From the NCBI RefSeq assembly GCF_002483205.1, contig NZ_DLHM01000002.1:248001-312000 (forward strand): 64,000 nt of DNA, read 5' to 3'. The stretch comes from Flavihumibacter sp. UBA7668. Its GTDB lineage: Bacteria; Bacteroidota; Bacteroidia; Chitinophagales; Chitinophagaceae. The position numbers were made by a program, and so were the translations under genes. The notes beneath the pieces were generated by a model, which saw only the letters and a program-made list of their open reading frames with translations, did no database searches and was not told where the DNA came from. Numbering within the stretch: position 1 is the stretch's first letter; each line of letters begins with the position of its first letter. Positions 8,989 through 17,969 of this stretch are shown here, piece after piece.

Positions 8989-11900
8989 ATGAGGTCTAAA
9001 CAACCAATCGTAAAAGCAATTCTTTTTACGATATTGCTGGCTATTGCCTCTATCCAAGGGGTATACGCACAATCAGGCGTAAGAGGAACTGTCACAGACA
9101 ACGAAAGCAAACCGCTATCGGATGTATCTGTTGTAATTAAAGGAACTAAATCGGGCACAACCACTGATGCAAGTGGTTCGTTCAGTATTTCTGCAGCTGG
9201 AAATGCAACTCTTGTAGTAACCAGAACCGGTTATGTTGCAAAGGAAATACCCGTCAATAACCAAACCGTGCTCAGTATACAATTGGAACTGAACAATGAG
9301 AATCTGGGAGAAGTAGTTGTAACTGCATTGGGTATTAAAAAAGATAAAAAAGCCCTTGGGTATTCCGTACAGGAAGTGAAAGGAACATCCCTTCAGAAAG
9401 CTATTGCGCCGAATGTTACAGAAGCATTAACTGGTAAGGTAGCAGGACTGACAATTACTAACAGCAGTGATTTCTTTTCTGATCCTGGAATTTTTTTACG
9501 CGGAGAACGGCCACTGATTGTTATTGATGGTGTACCCAATCCGGGTACGGATATGTGGAATATAAGTCCGGATGATATTGAAACCGTTTCTGTATTAAAA
9601 GGAGCGGCAGCTTCTGCATTGTATGGATCATTAGGATTGAATGGTGCCATTCAGATCACCTTAAAATCAGGCAGTAATGCTACCAAAGGAACAAGTATTT
9701 CCTATAATTCTTCCACTACATTCCAGGGTGGATTTATCCGTGTTCCGAAAATTCAGACACAGTATGGTCCGGGTGAAGCCGGCGTGTATGAATTTGGTAC
9801 AGGCGCATCCGGTGGTGGCGGTAAAAATGATTTTGATTATTCGGTATGGGGACCCAAATTTGATGGCCGCCTATTGCCACAATTTGATTCGCCCATTGAT
9901 CCGGTAACTGGTAAACCAACACCTACTCCCTGGGTTTCCAGAGGGCCGAATAACCTGCGCAATTTTATGGAAACCGGACTGGTAACATCGAATAATATTT
10001 CTATTCAAACCAGAACAGATAAAGGGGCTTTTGTAGTATCAAATACCTTCAAATATTCAAAAGCTTCCGTGCCTGGTGCCAAACTTAAAATAAATACATT
10101 CCGAATAAGCGGGTTTACCAATATCACGGATAAATTAACGGTAGAAGGATCATTGCAACATACCTATGAATATGCTTCCAATGTGCCGAGAAATACCTAT
10201 GGTCCGCATTCGCCTATTTATAATCTGGCGATTTGGGGAGGTGCACATTTTGATATCCGGGATATGAAAAATTATTGGGTGCCTGGTAAGGAGGGACTCA
10301 AACAGCGTTTTCCTGAAAACTGGAGATATAATAATCCCTATATGCTGGCATATGAGTGGAGAAGACCTTATACCAAGAATGATGTGCTGGGTTTATTGAA
10401 AGCAAGTTATAAGATCAGCAAAAACATGGATTTCTTTTTGCGCACTAACTTAAGTACTTATTCACTGACCGATGAAGATCAGATTTCAGTTGATATCTAT
10501 GATTATGATATCGCTGATCGTGGCGGACGTTACAGGATCAATGAATCTAAATTATTTGAATCCAATACAGACTTCCTCTTAAGCTACAGAAATGAGTTTG
10601 CCAATAAACTGTTCAGTGTAAAAGCTACCCTGGGCGGCAATCAGCGCTATTATTCCTATAATACCGTGAATGCAGCCACAACAAGGCTTGTTGTGCCCGG
10701 TATTTACAAGCTTTCCAATTCTGTGGATCGCGTTACACCAACAAGTTATAAAGAATCAAAAGGTGTTTACAGTGCCTATTCAACTGTGGATGTTTCGTAC
10801 AAGGATCAGATTTTTTTGGGCCTGACCGGCAGGGTTGATAAGTCGTCTACCTTAACGGAGAAAAATCCGGCTTTTTTCTATCCATCTGTTTCACTAAGTG
10901 CGATCATAAGTGAAATGATTACGCTTCCTTCTGCAATAAATTATCTTAAACTGAGAGGAGCGTATGCAAAAGTTGGGGGCGATATGGATATATACACTGC
11001 TATCAACTCCTATACTACAGGCGGTCGGTATAGAAACCTGCCCACGGCCAGCTATCCGGCCATTCTGGATAATCCAAACCTTCGTCCGGAGTTTAATTCC
11101 ACTTTTGAATATGGAATGGAAGCACGATTTTTCAACAGTCGACTTGGCTTTGATTTCTCCTACTATATAAACAAATACGGTCCACAGATCTTTACCCAGC
11201 GTTTTTCACAGACATCAGGTTATACCGGCACACGTCTGAATGGACGCACCACCAAACGCAGAGGATTTGATATGTCGGTAACAGGTGTTCCGGTAAGAAC
11301 CAAAAACTTCAATTGGAATGTACTGGTAAATATGGATGCAAACAGGGAATTCCTTACCTCGCTTCCACCGCTTCCGGATGGTACAGCGCAAACAAAAGAG
11401 GGAAGGGTTAGTATCGGCGACAGACTGGGTGATTACTGGTATTCAGAATGGGAACGTTCTCCTGATGGACAGTTGATTATCAATGCAGATGGAAGGCCAA
11501 GGATTACTCCTTATTATAAGAATCAGGGAAATACACAGCCTAATTTCAACCTTAGTATGAATAACAGCCTGGCGTATAAAAACTGGTCTTTTTCCTTTTT
11601 GATTGACGGACGTTTTGGAGGTATTACCTATGACCGGTATGAGCGCGATTTGTGGAGATCAGGTTCACATCCCGATGCTATTCATCCGGAAAGAGATCTG
11701 TCCAATATTGCCTATGCCAATGGCGGTGATCCAAAAACCATGCTAATCAAAGGCGTGAAAATTGTGAGTGGTGCGGTGACCTATGATCCGGATGGAAATA
11801 TTCTTTCCGATTCCAGGAAGTTTGCACCCAACGATTATAAAGTTTCTTACCAGGCCTGGGCTTCCAGCTATCAGGCAGCCTGGCAAAATCAATTGATTGA

Positions 11901-12141
11901 AAAAACATTTGCCAAGTTAAGGGAGGTAGTACTGACGTATAACCTGCCACCAGCCTTGTTGAAAAAATCCAATTTTTTGAAAGGGGCTTCCATTTCATTT
12001 GTGGGTCGTAACCTCTTTTATTGGACCAGGGATAAAGACACCTTTGGTGACCTGGATACCTATACCATGTCAACCGGAGATACGGATTTACAGCAACCTG
12101 CTCAGCGTACTTATGGATTCAATATCAATCTTAATTTTTAA
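8989..12141 (+). CDS. SusC/RagA-family TonB-linked outer membrane protein
   Basis: A 1050-residue TonB-dependent outer-membrane importer. A signal peptide ends at about residue 28 (GVYAQ). It is followed by a carboxypeptidase-D-like beta-sandwich (SGVRGTVTDNESKPLSDVSVVIKGTKSGTTTD), the TonB-box/plug transition (GEVVVTALGIKKDKKALGYSVQEV), the plug domain with the family mark IVIDGVPN ... DDIETVSVLKGAAASALYGSLGLNGAIQITLKSG at about residues 175-225, and a long beta-barrel ending in an aromatic terminal strand, RTYGFNINLNF. It pairs with the SusD-like lipoprotein 11 bp downstream to form a glycan or oligopeptide uptake complex. No glycoside hydrolase or regulator flanks the pair, so the substrate is unknown. 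Confidence 0.95.
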   Translation: MRSKQPIVKAILFTILLAIASIQGVYAQSGVRGTVTDNESKPLSDVSVVIKGTKSGTTTDASGSFSISAAGNATLVVTRTGYVAKEIPVNNQTVLSIQLELNNENLGEVVVTALGIKKDKKALGYSVQEVKGTSLQKAIAPNVTEALTGKVAGLTITNSSDFFSDPGIFLRGERPLIVIDGVPNPGTDMWNISPDDIETVSVLKGAAASALYGSLGLNGAIQITLKSGSNATKGTSISYNSSTTFQGGFIRVPKIQTQYGPGEAGVYEFGTGASGGGGKNDFDYSVWGPKFDGRLLPQFDSPIDPVTGKPTPTPWVSRGPNNLRNFMETGLVTSNNISIQTRTDKGAFVVSNTFKYSKASVPGAKLKINTFRISGFTNITDKLTVEGSLQHTYEYASNVPRNTYGPHSPIYNLAIWGGAHFDIRDMKNYWVPGKEGLKQRFPENWRYNNPYMLAYEWRRPYTKNDVLGLLKASYKISKNMDFFLRTNLSTYSLTDEDQISVDIYDYDIADRGGRYRINESKLFESNTDFLLSYRNEFANKLFSVKATLGGNQRYYSYNTVNAATTRLVVPGIYKLSNSVDRVTPTSYKESKGVYSAYSTVDVSYKDQIFLGLTGRVDKSSTLTEKNPAFFYPSVSLSAIISEMITLPSAINYLKLRGAYAKVGGDMDIYTAINSYTTGGRYRNLPTASYPAILDNPNLRPEFNSTFEYGMEARFFNSRLGFDFSYYINKYGPQIFTQRFSQTSGYTGTRLNGRTTKRRGFDMSVTGVPVRTKNFNWNVLVNMDANREFLTSLPPLPDGTAQTKEGRVSIGDRLGDYWYSEWERSPDGQLIINADGRPRITPYYKNQGNTQPNFNLSMNNSLAYKNWSFSFLIDGRFGGITYDRYERDLWRSGSHPDAIHPERDLSNIAYANGGDPKTMLIKGVKIVSGAVTYDPDGNILSDSRKFAPNDYKVSYQAWASSYQAAWQNQLIEKTFAKLREVVLTYNLPPALLKKSNFLKGASISFVGRNLFYWTRDKDTFGDLDTYTMSTGDTDLQQPAQRTYGFNINLNF

Positions 12142-12152
12142 ACTCAGTATAG

Positions 12153-13637
12153 ATGAAAACAGTAATCAAATTCACCTGCTTGTCCCTGTTGGCAGTTTCA
12201 TTCAGCAGTTGTCTAAAATTTGATGAGCTCAGGGAGAATCCCAATAACCCGATCTCTGTTGCGCCAAGTTTGTTGTTTACTTCTACTGTTCCAACACCGG
12301 CCAGCGCATTTTCGGATTTATACAGAAATGCCCAGTACCATAATTTTATTGCGGCCGATCTGGGTGTTTCGCCACCGGTAAACTACCTGTATGGCAGTGC
12401 AGATTTTTCCTATGCGACCATTCGAAATGTAGATAAAATGGCAGCAGAGGCAGAGAAAGCCAATGCACAGGCTTATATTATTCTTGCGAAATTTTTCAAG
12501 GCCTATTATTATGTTCAGATGACTATGCAAATGGGCGATATACCACTTTCAGAAGCAATGAAAGGGGCAGAAATTCCCAGACCTAAGTACGATACCCAGA
12601 AAGAGGTATTTATTCAATGCCTTAACTGGCTCGATGAAGCCAATCTTGAATTGGATACTTATATCAATAGTACTCCGGGTGCAACAGTTGAAGGCGATGT
12701 TTATTTTGGTGGAAACCTGAGGCGCTGGCAAAAAGCGATCAATGCATTTACGCTTAGAACGTTGATTTCACTCAGTAAAAAGGAAAACGATGCAGAGTTG
12801 AATGTGAAGGGGCGTTTTCAAAAGGTAGTACAGGATCCGGCTAAATACCCCCTGATGGGAGGGTTGTTTGATAATATGCAGATCACGCACCGCGATGAGG
12901 ATGGTTTCAGAGGTGCCTATAATCCAATTGAACAGATTGTAACAGGTGGTATCGTATATGCGGATACTTATATAGAACTGCTGAAGTCTTACCAGGATCC
13001 CAGATTGCAGAAAGTGGCCGATCCAACTCCAAAGGCATTGGCAGCCAATCCATCGAACGAAGCAGCCGTTCGGGCAGATTTTAATTCGTATGATGGTTCC
13101 GATATTTCCGTTGATCTGCAACAGAATAATGCCAGAAAAAGTAATGGTGATTTTTCATTTCCCAACAGAGCAAGGTTTCTGAATTTTGTGGGTCAGCCAT
13201 CGATTTTAATTGGCTATGCCGAACAGGAATTAAATATTGCAGAGGCAGCAAATAGAGGATGGATAACTGCCGATGCGAAAACCCATTATGATAATGGCAT
13301 AGTAGCTTCTATGGAGTTTTACGGAGCAAGTGTGGGCGATTATTTAACCAATAAAGCTCCTTATTTAAGCGGAGCTGCGGGATTGAAAAGAATTCATGAG
13401 CAAATGTTCCTGGCGCTCGCGGAAAATTCAGGATGGACCTCCTGGTTTATGACAAGAAGAACAGGTGTACCGGAATATAAATTCTCCACCGTTAATAATG
13501 TTACACAATTACCCGTACGCTGGGCATATCCGGTATCTGAATTAACGGATAATACCGTGAATTATAAAGCAGCGCTGGTTTCACAGTTTGGATCGGAAGT
13601 GGATGATCGGGATCAGGTGATGTGGTTGCTGAAATAA
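12153..13637 (+). CDS. SusD/RagB-family surface lipoprotein
   Basis: A 494-residue lipoprotein. The N-terminal signal ends in a lipobox with the acylated cysteine in SFSSCLKFDELRENPNNP, and the ENPN motif is typical for SusD-like proteins. Tetratricopeptide-like helices follow (EKANAQAYIILAKFFKAYYYVQMTMQMGDIPLSEA). The C-terminus WAYPVSELTDNTVNY ... QVMWLLK matches the SusD-homologue 2 group, with its YP/N-rich end. It acts as the lid of the SusC-type transporter encoded just upstream. A 12-bp stem hairpin follows the operon. Confidence 0.93.
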   Translation: MKTVIKFTCLSLLAVSFSSCLKFDELRENPNNPISVAPSLLFTSTVPTPASAFSDLYRNAQYHNFIAADLGVSPPVNYLYGSADFSYATIRNVDKMAAEAEKANAQAYIILAKFFKAYYYVQMTMQMGDIPLSEAMKGAEIPRPKYDTQKEVFIQCLNWLDEANLELDTYINSTPGATVEGDVYFGGNLRRWQKAINAFTLRTLISLSKKENDAELNVKGRFQKVVQDPAKYPLMGGLFDNMQITHRDEDGFRGAYNPIEQIVTGGIVYADTYIELLKSYQDPRLQKVADPTPKALAANPSNEAAVRADFNSYDGSDISVDLQQNNARKSNGDFSFPNRARFLNFVGQPSILIGYAEQELNIAEAANRGWITADAKTHYDNGIVASMEFYGASVGDYLTNKAPYLSGAAGLKRIHEQMFLALAENSGWTSWFMTRRTGVPEYKFSTVNNVTQLPVRWAYPVSELTDNTVNYKAALVSQFGSEVDDRDQVMWLLK

Positions 13638-13660
13638 ACTTTTATCATTGTGCAGTTCAG

Positions 13661-13701
13661 ATGGCTAAATAGTAACTTTAAACAGGCTGCTATTTAGCCA
13701 T
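13661..13701 (+). terminator. Operon-end hairpin after susCD
   Basis: Perfect 12-bp arms ATGGCTAAATAG (13661-13672) and CTATTTAGCCAT (13690-13701) with a 17-nt loop, followed by TGCTTTG and a T-rich stretch. It sits 24 bp after the SusD stop. The T run is not classic, so it may stabilise the 3' end rather than terminate. Confidence 0.6.
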
Positions 13702-13741
13702 TGCTTTGTATTTTAGGAACTGAGAGGTTATCAAAAATATA

Positions 13742-14227
13742 ATGCAAAAGTTTAGTGCAATCTTAGAAATAATAGGAATCAACCCATTTGTATTTGTTCC
13801 GGATGAGATTCTGCGGCAATTGTTTGCCGATGCGAAAAAAGATAAAGGACCAATTCCGGTGTGTGGATCTGTCAACGGAAAAAAATATACCCAAACATTA
13901 GTTAAGTTTAAAGGTAGTTGGCGCCTGTATATTAATACGGTCATGCTGCCAAAATCTCCTGAAAGAATTGGAGAAAGAATATCAATTACCATTCAAGTAG
14001 ATAAAGGCGACCGAACACTGGAAATACATCCGGGACTGCTTAAGGCACTTGATAAAAATAAAAAAGCCAAGGCGGTATTTGATAAACTGACACCTTCTCT
14101 GCAAAAGGAGGTGAATCGTTATATAAGCGCATTAAAAACGGAAGAAAGTATTGGCAGGAATATTGAATTAGCTATTGGATTCCTGCTTGGGAAAAATAGG
14201 TTTATAGGCAGGGAACCCCGCCTATAA
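13742..14227 (+). CDS. DUF1905 / YdeI-type protein
   Basis: A 161-residue cytosolic protein. The N-terminal two thirds form the small DUF1905 beta-barrel (FSAILEIIGINPFVFVPDEI ... IPVCGSVNGKKYTQTLVKFKGSWRLYINTVMLPKS ... ISITIQVD). The C-terminus carries a short YdeI/OmpD-associated helical segment (AVFDKLTPSLQKEVNRYISALKTEESIGRNIELAIGFL), which in the family is linked to bacteriocin tolerance. No biochemical role is established for this arrangement. The stop codon lies inside a hairpin that probably terminates the convergent dcd gene. Confidence 0.75.
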   Translation: MQKFSAILEIIGINPFVFVPDEILRQLFADAKKDKGPIPVCGSVNGKKYTQTLVKFKGSWRLYINTVMLPKSPERIGERISITIQVDKGDRTLEIHPGLLKALDKNKKAKAVFDKLTPSLQKEVNRYISALKTEESIGRNIELAIGFLLGKNRFIGREPRL

Positions 14228-14228
14228 A
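14201..14228 (-). terminator. Hairpin shared by convergent genes (dcd terminator)
   Basis: Arms TTTATAGGC (14201-14209) and GCCTATAAA (14220-14228) pair perfectly. Read on the minus strand the hairpin is followed by a CCTATTTTTCCC tract, so it fits an intrinsic terminator for dcd that lies inside the last codons of the opposing gene. Confidence 0.6.
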
Positions 14229-14236
14229 ATCCATTC

Positions 14237-14773
14237 TTAAAAATTATTCTTCCACATCATGCTTTCGATGGGCTTATCCGGTTGTCCGCTGTATTTGGCG
14301 TTTTTCTTCTGGTTGTATTTTACCTCAATTTCACCATCTACCGGAAAATAAATCAATTGGCCGATTGGCATTCCCTTATACACTTTTACAGGTTGTTTAA
14401 CGGAGATTTCCAGGGTCCAGTTGCCGCAGAAACCAACATCACCCTTCCCTGCCGTGGCATGTATATCAATGCCGAGTCTTCCGGTAGAGGATTTTCCTTC
14501 CAGAAAAGGAACATGGGCATGGGTTTCTGTGTATTCTGCTGTTACTCCCAGGTAGAATATATGCGGATAGAGCACGAATCCGTCTTCCGGAATTTCAAAA
14601 TATTCGATCTGGTTGTGTTTTTTGGCGTCTAGGATATGTTCCTTATAGGTAGCCAGCCATTTTCCCAAGTGTACATCATAGGAGTTACTGCCTAAACATT
14701 CTCTATGATAAGGCTCAATTTTGATGGTGCCTTTTTCTATTTCTTCCAATATACGGGTATCCGACAAAATCAT
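14237..14773 (-). CDS. dcd: dCTP deaminase
   Basis: A 178-residue nucleotide-pool enzyme that converts dCTP to dUTP (or directly to dUMP in bifunctional forms). The N-terminus MILSDTRILEEIEKGTIKIEPY and the core ARG/GRLG-type motif KSSTGRLGIDIHATAGKGDVGFCGNWTLEISV are the family's phosphate-binding and catalytic segments. The C-terminus YNQKKNAKYSGQ is the flexible nucleotide-covering tail. The length is normal. It converges on the DUF1905 gene with a 9-bp gap after that gene's stop. Confidence 0.95.
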   Translation of the reverse strand: MILSDTRILEEIEKGTIKIEPYHRECLGSNSYDVHLGKWLATYKEHILDAKKHNQIEYFEIPEDGFVLYPHIFYLGVTAEYTETHAHVPFLEGKSSTGRLGIDIHATAGKGDVGFCGNWTLEISVKQPVKVYKGMPIGQLIYFPVDGEIEVKYNQKKNAKYSGQPDKPIESMMWKNNF

Positions 14774-14848
14774 GTGCTTCTCTTAATTTATATTTGTTGG
14801 GTGGTACTGATTCAGTGACGCTGCAATGTTAGCTTCTTAATTTCAACC

Positions 14849-15487
14849 TTGGCCTTATTTTATCAACATAATATCAACCAAACGACCAGAATGGCGATTT
14901 GGCGGATTGAAGAACCGGAATCTTTTTTTCTGGAACGGGTTTCCCTGCATAAGGAGGTAACCCATCCGTACAAGCGCCTGCAGCATTTGGCCGGGAGGTA
15001 TCTGTTAACGGTTCTTTTTGATGATTTTCCTCTGGCGGAGATTCTGGTGGCAGATACCCGGAAACCATATTTGCCGGGAGAAAAATACCATTTTTCGATC
15101 TCTCATTGCGGAAATTATGCGGCAGCCATCGCCAGCAGTACAAATCAGGTGGGAATAGATATTGAGCTCGTCACACCGCGGATTGAGCGGATATCGCCCA
15201 AGTTTTTGTCGGAAACGGAGAAGGCATTCCTGGCACAATGGGAGTTGTTTGATCAATTGCAGCTGGAACTGACCACGGTTATCTGGAGTGCCAAGGAGGC
15301 TGTTTATAAATGGCATGGACTGGGCGGATTGGATTTCAAATCCCACATGCAACTTAGTGGCCCCATTCAATATAAATCGAATGATTGGATGCAAATTCCC
15401 TTTCGTTTTAACCTGGGGGAGTCATTGGAAGTGGTATTGGAGGGGAAGATTTTTGAGCCACTGGTTATGGCGTATTTGGTGACCTGA
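14849..15487 (+). CDS. 4'-phosphopantetheinyl transferase (Sfp-like)
   Basis: A 212-residue enzyme that loads phosphopantetheine from CoA onto carrier-protein serines. The magnesium/CoA-binding motif GIDIELVTPRIERI at about residues 104-117, the upstream FSISHCGNYAAA and the downstream WSAKEAVYKWHG motif (F/W-x-x-K-E-A) are all intact. The best N-terminus, ALFYQHNINQTTRMAIWRI, requires a TTG start at 14849; the next candidate is an ATG at 14891. It could serve fatty-acid or secondary-metabolite carrier proteins. No such cluster adjoins it. Confidence 0.88.
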   Translation: MALFYQHNINQTTRMAIWRIEEPESFFLERVSLHKEVTHPYKRLQHLAGRYLLTVLFDDFPLAEILVADTRKPYLPGEKYHFSISHCGNYAAAIASSTNQVGIDIELVTPRIERISPKFLSETEKAFLAQWELFDQLQLELTTVIWSAKEAVYKWHGLGGLDFKSHMQLSGPIQYKSNDWMQIPFRFNLGESLEVVLEGKIFEPLVMAYLVT

Positions 15488-15538
15488 GGGTTGCATATTT
15501 CGACAAATGTTTCTATCATTGGCGAAAATTGTTATCCT

Positions 15539-17110
15539 TTGAAAAAACATCTTCTATTAGCATTTTCTCTTTTTATTACATTCAATGGTTTTGCCCAATT
15601 ACGTTTAATTGCGCAAGGGCCTGTTTTCCCGGAATTAGAGGGGGGCTTAGGTAAAGTACTTCTTTTGAAAGACGGAACAACCGCTTATCTGGCTGGGGTT
15701 AAGGATCAGTATGAACTGCGTATGTACGGGAAGGATCACAAAGAAACGCTGGTTAAAACGCTCCAACTGGATATTCCCAAAAAAGCCAATCTTGAGATCC
15801 TGTTTGAAAATGGAGGGGAACTGGTATTGATGGCCACAGCCATTCAAAATAAACAAAGCTCTCTGATCCGATATCGGATTAACCCAACAACAGGAGCAAT
15901 GATTGAACAAAAGGTAGTAATGGAAATGCCAAAAGCACATTTAGGGGCTGCAATGGCAATTGGAATAGGTGGGCTGCCTACACCTGATTTCACTATCCGG
16001 GTGGACCCTGAAACCGATCATTATGCAATTGCAAAATTTAACACGTTTGAATCGGATCGGAGTAAACGGTTGGAAATTGTTCATTACAATCCGGGACACA
16101 AAGAGATTGCCCGGGCCTACTATCAATCTCCACAGGAAAAGTTTAAATACCTGCAATTTGTTGATTTAGTGGTGGTGGGAAGGGAGCAGGTATTTACACT
16201 GGTGTATGCATATAATACGAAGTCCAGCGGAGGCAAGGAATATGAGCTGTTGCTGGGCTCCTTTTCAATAGACAAGAAGAAAATAGAGATGACGAAAGTT
16301 GGGGGTGGTCAGGAATTGGGATTGGCAGGCGGCATATTGAAATTTAATCCGGTGACAAAAAAAATACTTCTAATGGCAAATTGTATGAGTGAAGACGGAA
16401 AGGGGTATATCCCCCTTCTAAAGTTTTTCGATGCAATTTCTGGAAAAGTTGAACAATCAGGCGTGGCTTACCCCGGCAATGCAGATGAAATCAATAAGGA
16501 GGTTTTTGGAAAAAAGAGTTCTTTTCGGGGTTTGCCTCAGAATGTTTACATCAACAACGATGGTAGCTTTTCCATTCTGTTTGAAGAAATTATGAATTAT
16601 AGAAGCGAAAGAGCCTATTATTCAATACTTGGGGATGCTGCCGTTGTTTATTTTGATTTATTTGGTACCGCAATGGGAACCTATTACATTCCTAAATCAC
16701 ATTCCCATAATGCATCCGCGATGCAGGTATTTTACCTCGCAAACCGGGAACGGGAATTTACCCCTTTCTACCAGGGAAATCAGTTCCGGACACTGGCCTA
16801 TCTTGATGGTACTACACAATCCTATTTGCTGATAAATGATGTGGAAGAAAATGTGGAATCATGGAAAAAGGGAAAACTGACAACAATCCGTTCGGTCGGT
16901 GGCGCGAAAGCTTATCAGTTTCAATTAGCGGCAAAGCAGGGTGTTCCGGACCGCTCACCTCTTTTTTCAGAGACAGGTGGAAAACGCTTTCATCAACTTG
17001 CCGTGATGGGTGTAAATGATTTTGACAGGAAACGGAATGTGTTTGTCACACTGAAACTGGAAAAAGAAGGCCGGGACAGTGGTGTGCGGCTGGTCTGGTT
17101 TCAGCCTTAA
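15539..17110 (+). CDS. Secreted protein of unknown function (about 523 aa)
   Basis: I prefer the TTG at 15539, which puts KKHLLLAFSLFITFNGFAQ directly at the N-terminus as a clean signal peptide. An upstream TTG at 15491 would prefix a non-signal extension. The mature protein is rich in beta strands with recurring segments such as LLLKDGTTAYLAG, RYRINPTTGAMI and GILKFNPVTKKILLMANC, suggesting a beta-propeller-like fold. It has no recognised catalytic motif and no sorting domain at the C-terminus. It follows the phosphopantetheinyl transferase by about 50 bp. Function unknown. Confidence 0.65.
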   Translation: MKKHLLLAFSLFITFNGFAQLRLIAQGPVFPELEGGLGKVLLLKDGTTAYLAGVKDQYELRMYGKDHKETLVKTLQLDIPKKANLEILFENGGELVLMATAIQNKQSSLIRYRINPTTGAMIEQKVVMEMPKAHLGAAMAIGIGGLPTPDFTIRVDPETDHYAIAKFNTFESDRSKRLEIVHYNPGHKEIARAYYQSPQEKFKYLQFVDLVVVGREQVFTLVYAYNTKSSGGKEYELLLGSFSIDKKKIEMTKVGGGQELGLAGGILKFNPVTKKILLMANCMSEDGKGYIPLLKFFDAISGKVEQSGVAYPGNADEINKEVFGKKSSFRGLPQNVYINNDGSFSILFEEIMNYRSERAYYSILGDAAVVYFDLFGTAMGTYYIPKSHSHNASAMQVFYLANREREFTPFYQGNQFRTLAYLDGTTQSYLLINDVEENVESWKKGKLTTIRSVGGAKAYQFQLAAKQGVPDRSPLFSETGGKRFHQLAVMGVNDFDRKRNVFVTLKLEKEGRDSGVRLVWFQP

Positions 17111-17271
17111 AATTCAGTCTCTTCATTTGGGGAGGTGATTTTTTCAATTCAGACATTGTTTATGTTGATTCGGTCAATAACTTTTGTTTAAGGCCCGAAC
17201 ACGGGGTAGTTTACACAATCCTTATCTAACATATAAGGAATAAATCTTATTTTGTAGTAAACCCCATTTAC
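17111..17271. other. Intergenic region before the small secreted protein
   Basis: It holds TTTTGTTTAAGG, then CGGGGTAGTTTAC at about 17200, and a TTATTTTGTAG stretch at about 17250 resembling a -7 box. The TAGTTTA piece also occurs in the element at 21301. No gene is visible. Confidence 0.35.
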
Positions 17272-17874
17272 ATGAAAAAAAATCTTGTTGGAATGATGGT
17301 GGTAGCAATGGCTGCCATCACAATGGATGCCTCTGCACAGCGAATTAAACTGGAATCCGGAGCTGTGGCTGTTTTAGCAGGTGAAAAGGAAATCAATACG
17401 GAGTTCGTTTATGATGGTATGTCGGTCGGTAAATTCAAAACAGAGGCTGAATATTTAGCGAAAAAAACAGAAGAATATAATAAAAAAGAGACTGGCAAGG
17501 GTGATAATTGGGCCAAAGCCTGGGTAGCTGATCGCCAGGGCAGATTTGAACCTGTATTCAATGAGCGATTTGGTTTAGTCAGCGGTTTGGCTAGCGGAAC
17601 AGCGCCTGCTGCCAAATACACCATGATTGTTAAAACGCTTTCAACTGAACCTGGATATAATATCGGGATTTCCCGTGCGAATTCCAATATATATCTGGAA
17701 GTGCGCATAGTGGAGACGGCAGATAAGAGCAAAGAAATTGCGAAAATCAGGGTAGAGAAAGCAACCGGTGGGTCCTGGGTTGGATATGATTTTGATACAG
17801 GTCAACGAATCGGTGAAGCCTATGCCGAAGCCGGAACCGCCCTTGGTGCTTATATTAAAAAGAATACGAAATAA
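17272..17874 (+). CDS. Small secreted protein of unknown function
   Basis: A 200-residue protein with a signal peptide (KKNLVGMMVVAMAAITMDASAQ, cleavage near residue 23). The mature part has acidic and basic alternation and several predicted strands (YTMIVKTLSTEPGYNIGISR, NIYLEVRIVETADKSKEIAKIRVEKA), and ends EAGTALGAYIKKNTK. I recognise no family. It lies just upstream of the kinase pair and is separated from it by a palindromic repeat, so it may or may not belong to the same system. Confidence 0.65.
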   Translation: MKKNLVGMMVVAMAAITMDASAQRIKLESGAVAVLAGEKEINTEFVYDGMSVGKFKTEAEYLAKKTEEYNKKETGKGDNWAKAWVADRQGRFEPVFNERFGLVSGLASGTAPAAKYTMIVKTLSTEPGYNIGISRANSNIYLEVRIVETADKSKEIAKIRVEKATGGSWVGYDFDTGQRIGEAYAEAGTALGAYIKKNTK

Positions 17875-17881
17875 TATTGTC

Positions 17882-17906
17882 ACCCGACCTGTACCACCGG
17901 TCGGGT
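17882..17906. repeat. Dispersed GGTCGGGT palindrome, copy 1 (terminator-like)
   Basis: Arms ACCCGACC (17882-17889) and GGTCGGGT (17899-17906) form an 8-bp stem with a 9-nt loop, 7 bp after the stop of the secreted-protein gene. The same arms recur at about 25177, 36844 and 55103. It probably acts as a terminator and marks the left edge of the kinase-to-lectin block. Confidence 0.7.
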
Positions 17907-17920
17907 AAGCTGTAGAGATT

Positions 17921-17945
17921 CACCCGCTTGGGGTATTGGTTGGGG
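17921..17945 (+). promoter_or_regulatory. Shared upstream element, copy A
   Basis: This 25-bp stretch begins CACCCGCTTGGGGTATTGG and ends GGGG. It matches 20 of 25 positions of the element at 21301-21325. In both places a TAGWTTT box follows after exactly 13 nt (TAGTTTTA at 17959 here). I infer a common activator site, possibly for the response regulator encoded at 20602. The box lies very close to the preferred ATG at 17970, so the message would be almost leaderless or the start may be different. Confidence 0.45.
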
Positions 17946-17969
17946 AAGAGATTGGTGGTAGTTTTAGGA

